Source of the DNA: Thermococcaceae archaeon
GTDB taxonomy: Archaea > Methanobacteriota_B > Thermococci > Thermococcales > Thermococcaceae
Direction: 5' to 3'
DNA: 5,574 bases
Assembly: GCA_027064745.1 (NCBI GenBank)
Contig: JAMOPD010000245.1
Span: forward strand, 1 to 5,574
Each line of letters starts with the position of its first letter. Position 1 is the first letter of the stretch. This document shows positions 5,491 to 5,574 of the stretch, piece by piece. The position numbers were made by a program, and so were the translations under genes. The notes beneath the pieces are model-generated. The model was not told the DNA's origin. It ran no database searches and saw only the letters and a list, made by a program, of their open reading frames with translations.

Positions 5491-5574
5491 AATATACTAT
5501 CACTGGAATATTCACATGCTGGACGATTTTCATTACAATTGGAGTGATTGAAGTTGTTTTTGTTATTTCAGAAC
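5489..5574 (-). CDS. C-terminal end of a UspA-like protein (partial, runs off the right edge)
   Basis: Only the last 27 codons and a TAG stop are inside the window. The other two minus-strand frames stop almost at once at the right edge. The visible residues end in SITPIVMKIVQHVNIPVIVY, which fits the closing helix and strand of Usp domains (pattern: GSv.e.v...v..PVlVv). The stop is 11 nt before the transporter ATG, so this gene is the upstream operon partner and the operon promoter lies outside the window. The family call rests on a short tail and could be wrong. Confidence 0.55.
   Translation of the reverse strand, partial: SEITKTTSITPIVMKIVQHVNIPVIVY

Noticed and set aside
5498..5503. TATCAC as a second glycolytic motif upstream of the transporter
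   Set aside because: No GTGATA lies 5 nt further on, and the bases are coding for the upstream gene's C-terminus.
1..5574. tRNA/rRNA genes, CRISPR arrays, insertion sequences, attachment sites
   Set aside because: No cloverleaf-like or regularly spaced repeat sequences and no transposase or integrase motifs were seen by eye.

Overview
The window looks like a chromosomal segment from a hyperthermophilic euryarchaeon of the order Thermococcales (Thermococcus, Pyrococcus or Palaeococcus). The evidence is a perfect Thermococcales glycolytic motif (TATCAC-N5-GTGATA) at the promoter of a starch enzyme, a DUF257-family protein (a family I know from Thermococcales), archaeal TATA boxes close to start codons, and GGTGA/GGGGTG ribosome binding sites. 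I cannot fix the species.

Layout from left to right. (1) 11-2122, minus: a secreted, C-terminally membrane-anchored GH13 enzyme with the domain order of a cyclodextrin glucanotransferase (CGTase). Its promoter region (2123-2230) holds a TATA-like element and the glycolytic motif, which overlaps the ribosome binding site. (2) 2231-2899, minus: an intact DUF257 protein of unknown function. (3) 2900-3040: a compact divergent promoter region with a perfect 8-bp-arm inverted repeat lying on the TATA boxes. (4) 3041-3750, plus: a tandem winged-helix regulator with a C-terminal membrane domain. It is spread over three reading frames by two apparent single-base shifts, so the open frame 3000-3575 is only its middle part. 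(5) 3747-5574, minus: an operon-like run in which the 3' end of a UspA-like gene (entering from the right edge), an ArsB/NhaD/P-type ion transporter and a complete UspA protein follow with gaps of 11 and 3 nt. The regulator's restored end and the UspA stop codon overlap convergently by 3 bases.

How the genes may work together. The CGTase probably acts at the cell surface, converting starch to cyclodextrins and maltodextrins. It should be repressed by the sugar-responsive TrmBL1/Tgr regulator when sugar is absent. The broken regulator may have controlled itself and the divergent DUF257 gene through the shared palindrome. The transporter sandwiched by two Usp-type genes suggests a nucleotide- or stress-modulated ion carrier. 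No RNA genes, CRISPR arrays or insertion sequences were seen. No gene-free stretch exceeds 300 bases.

The observations most worth a second look are the three-frame membrane regulator, the perfect glycolytic motif fused to the ribosome binding site, the Asp-to-Gly change in GH13 conserved region I of the CGTase, and the palindrome on the divergent TATA boxes.
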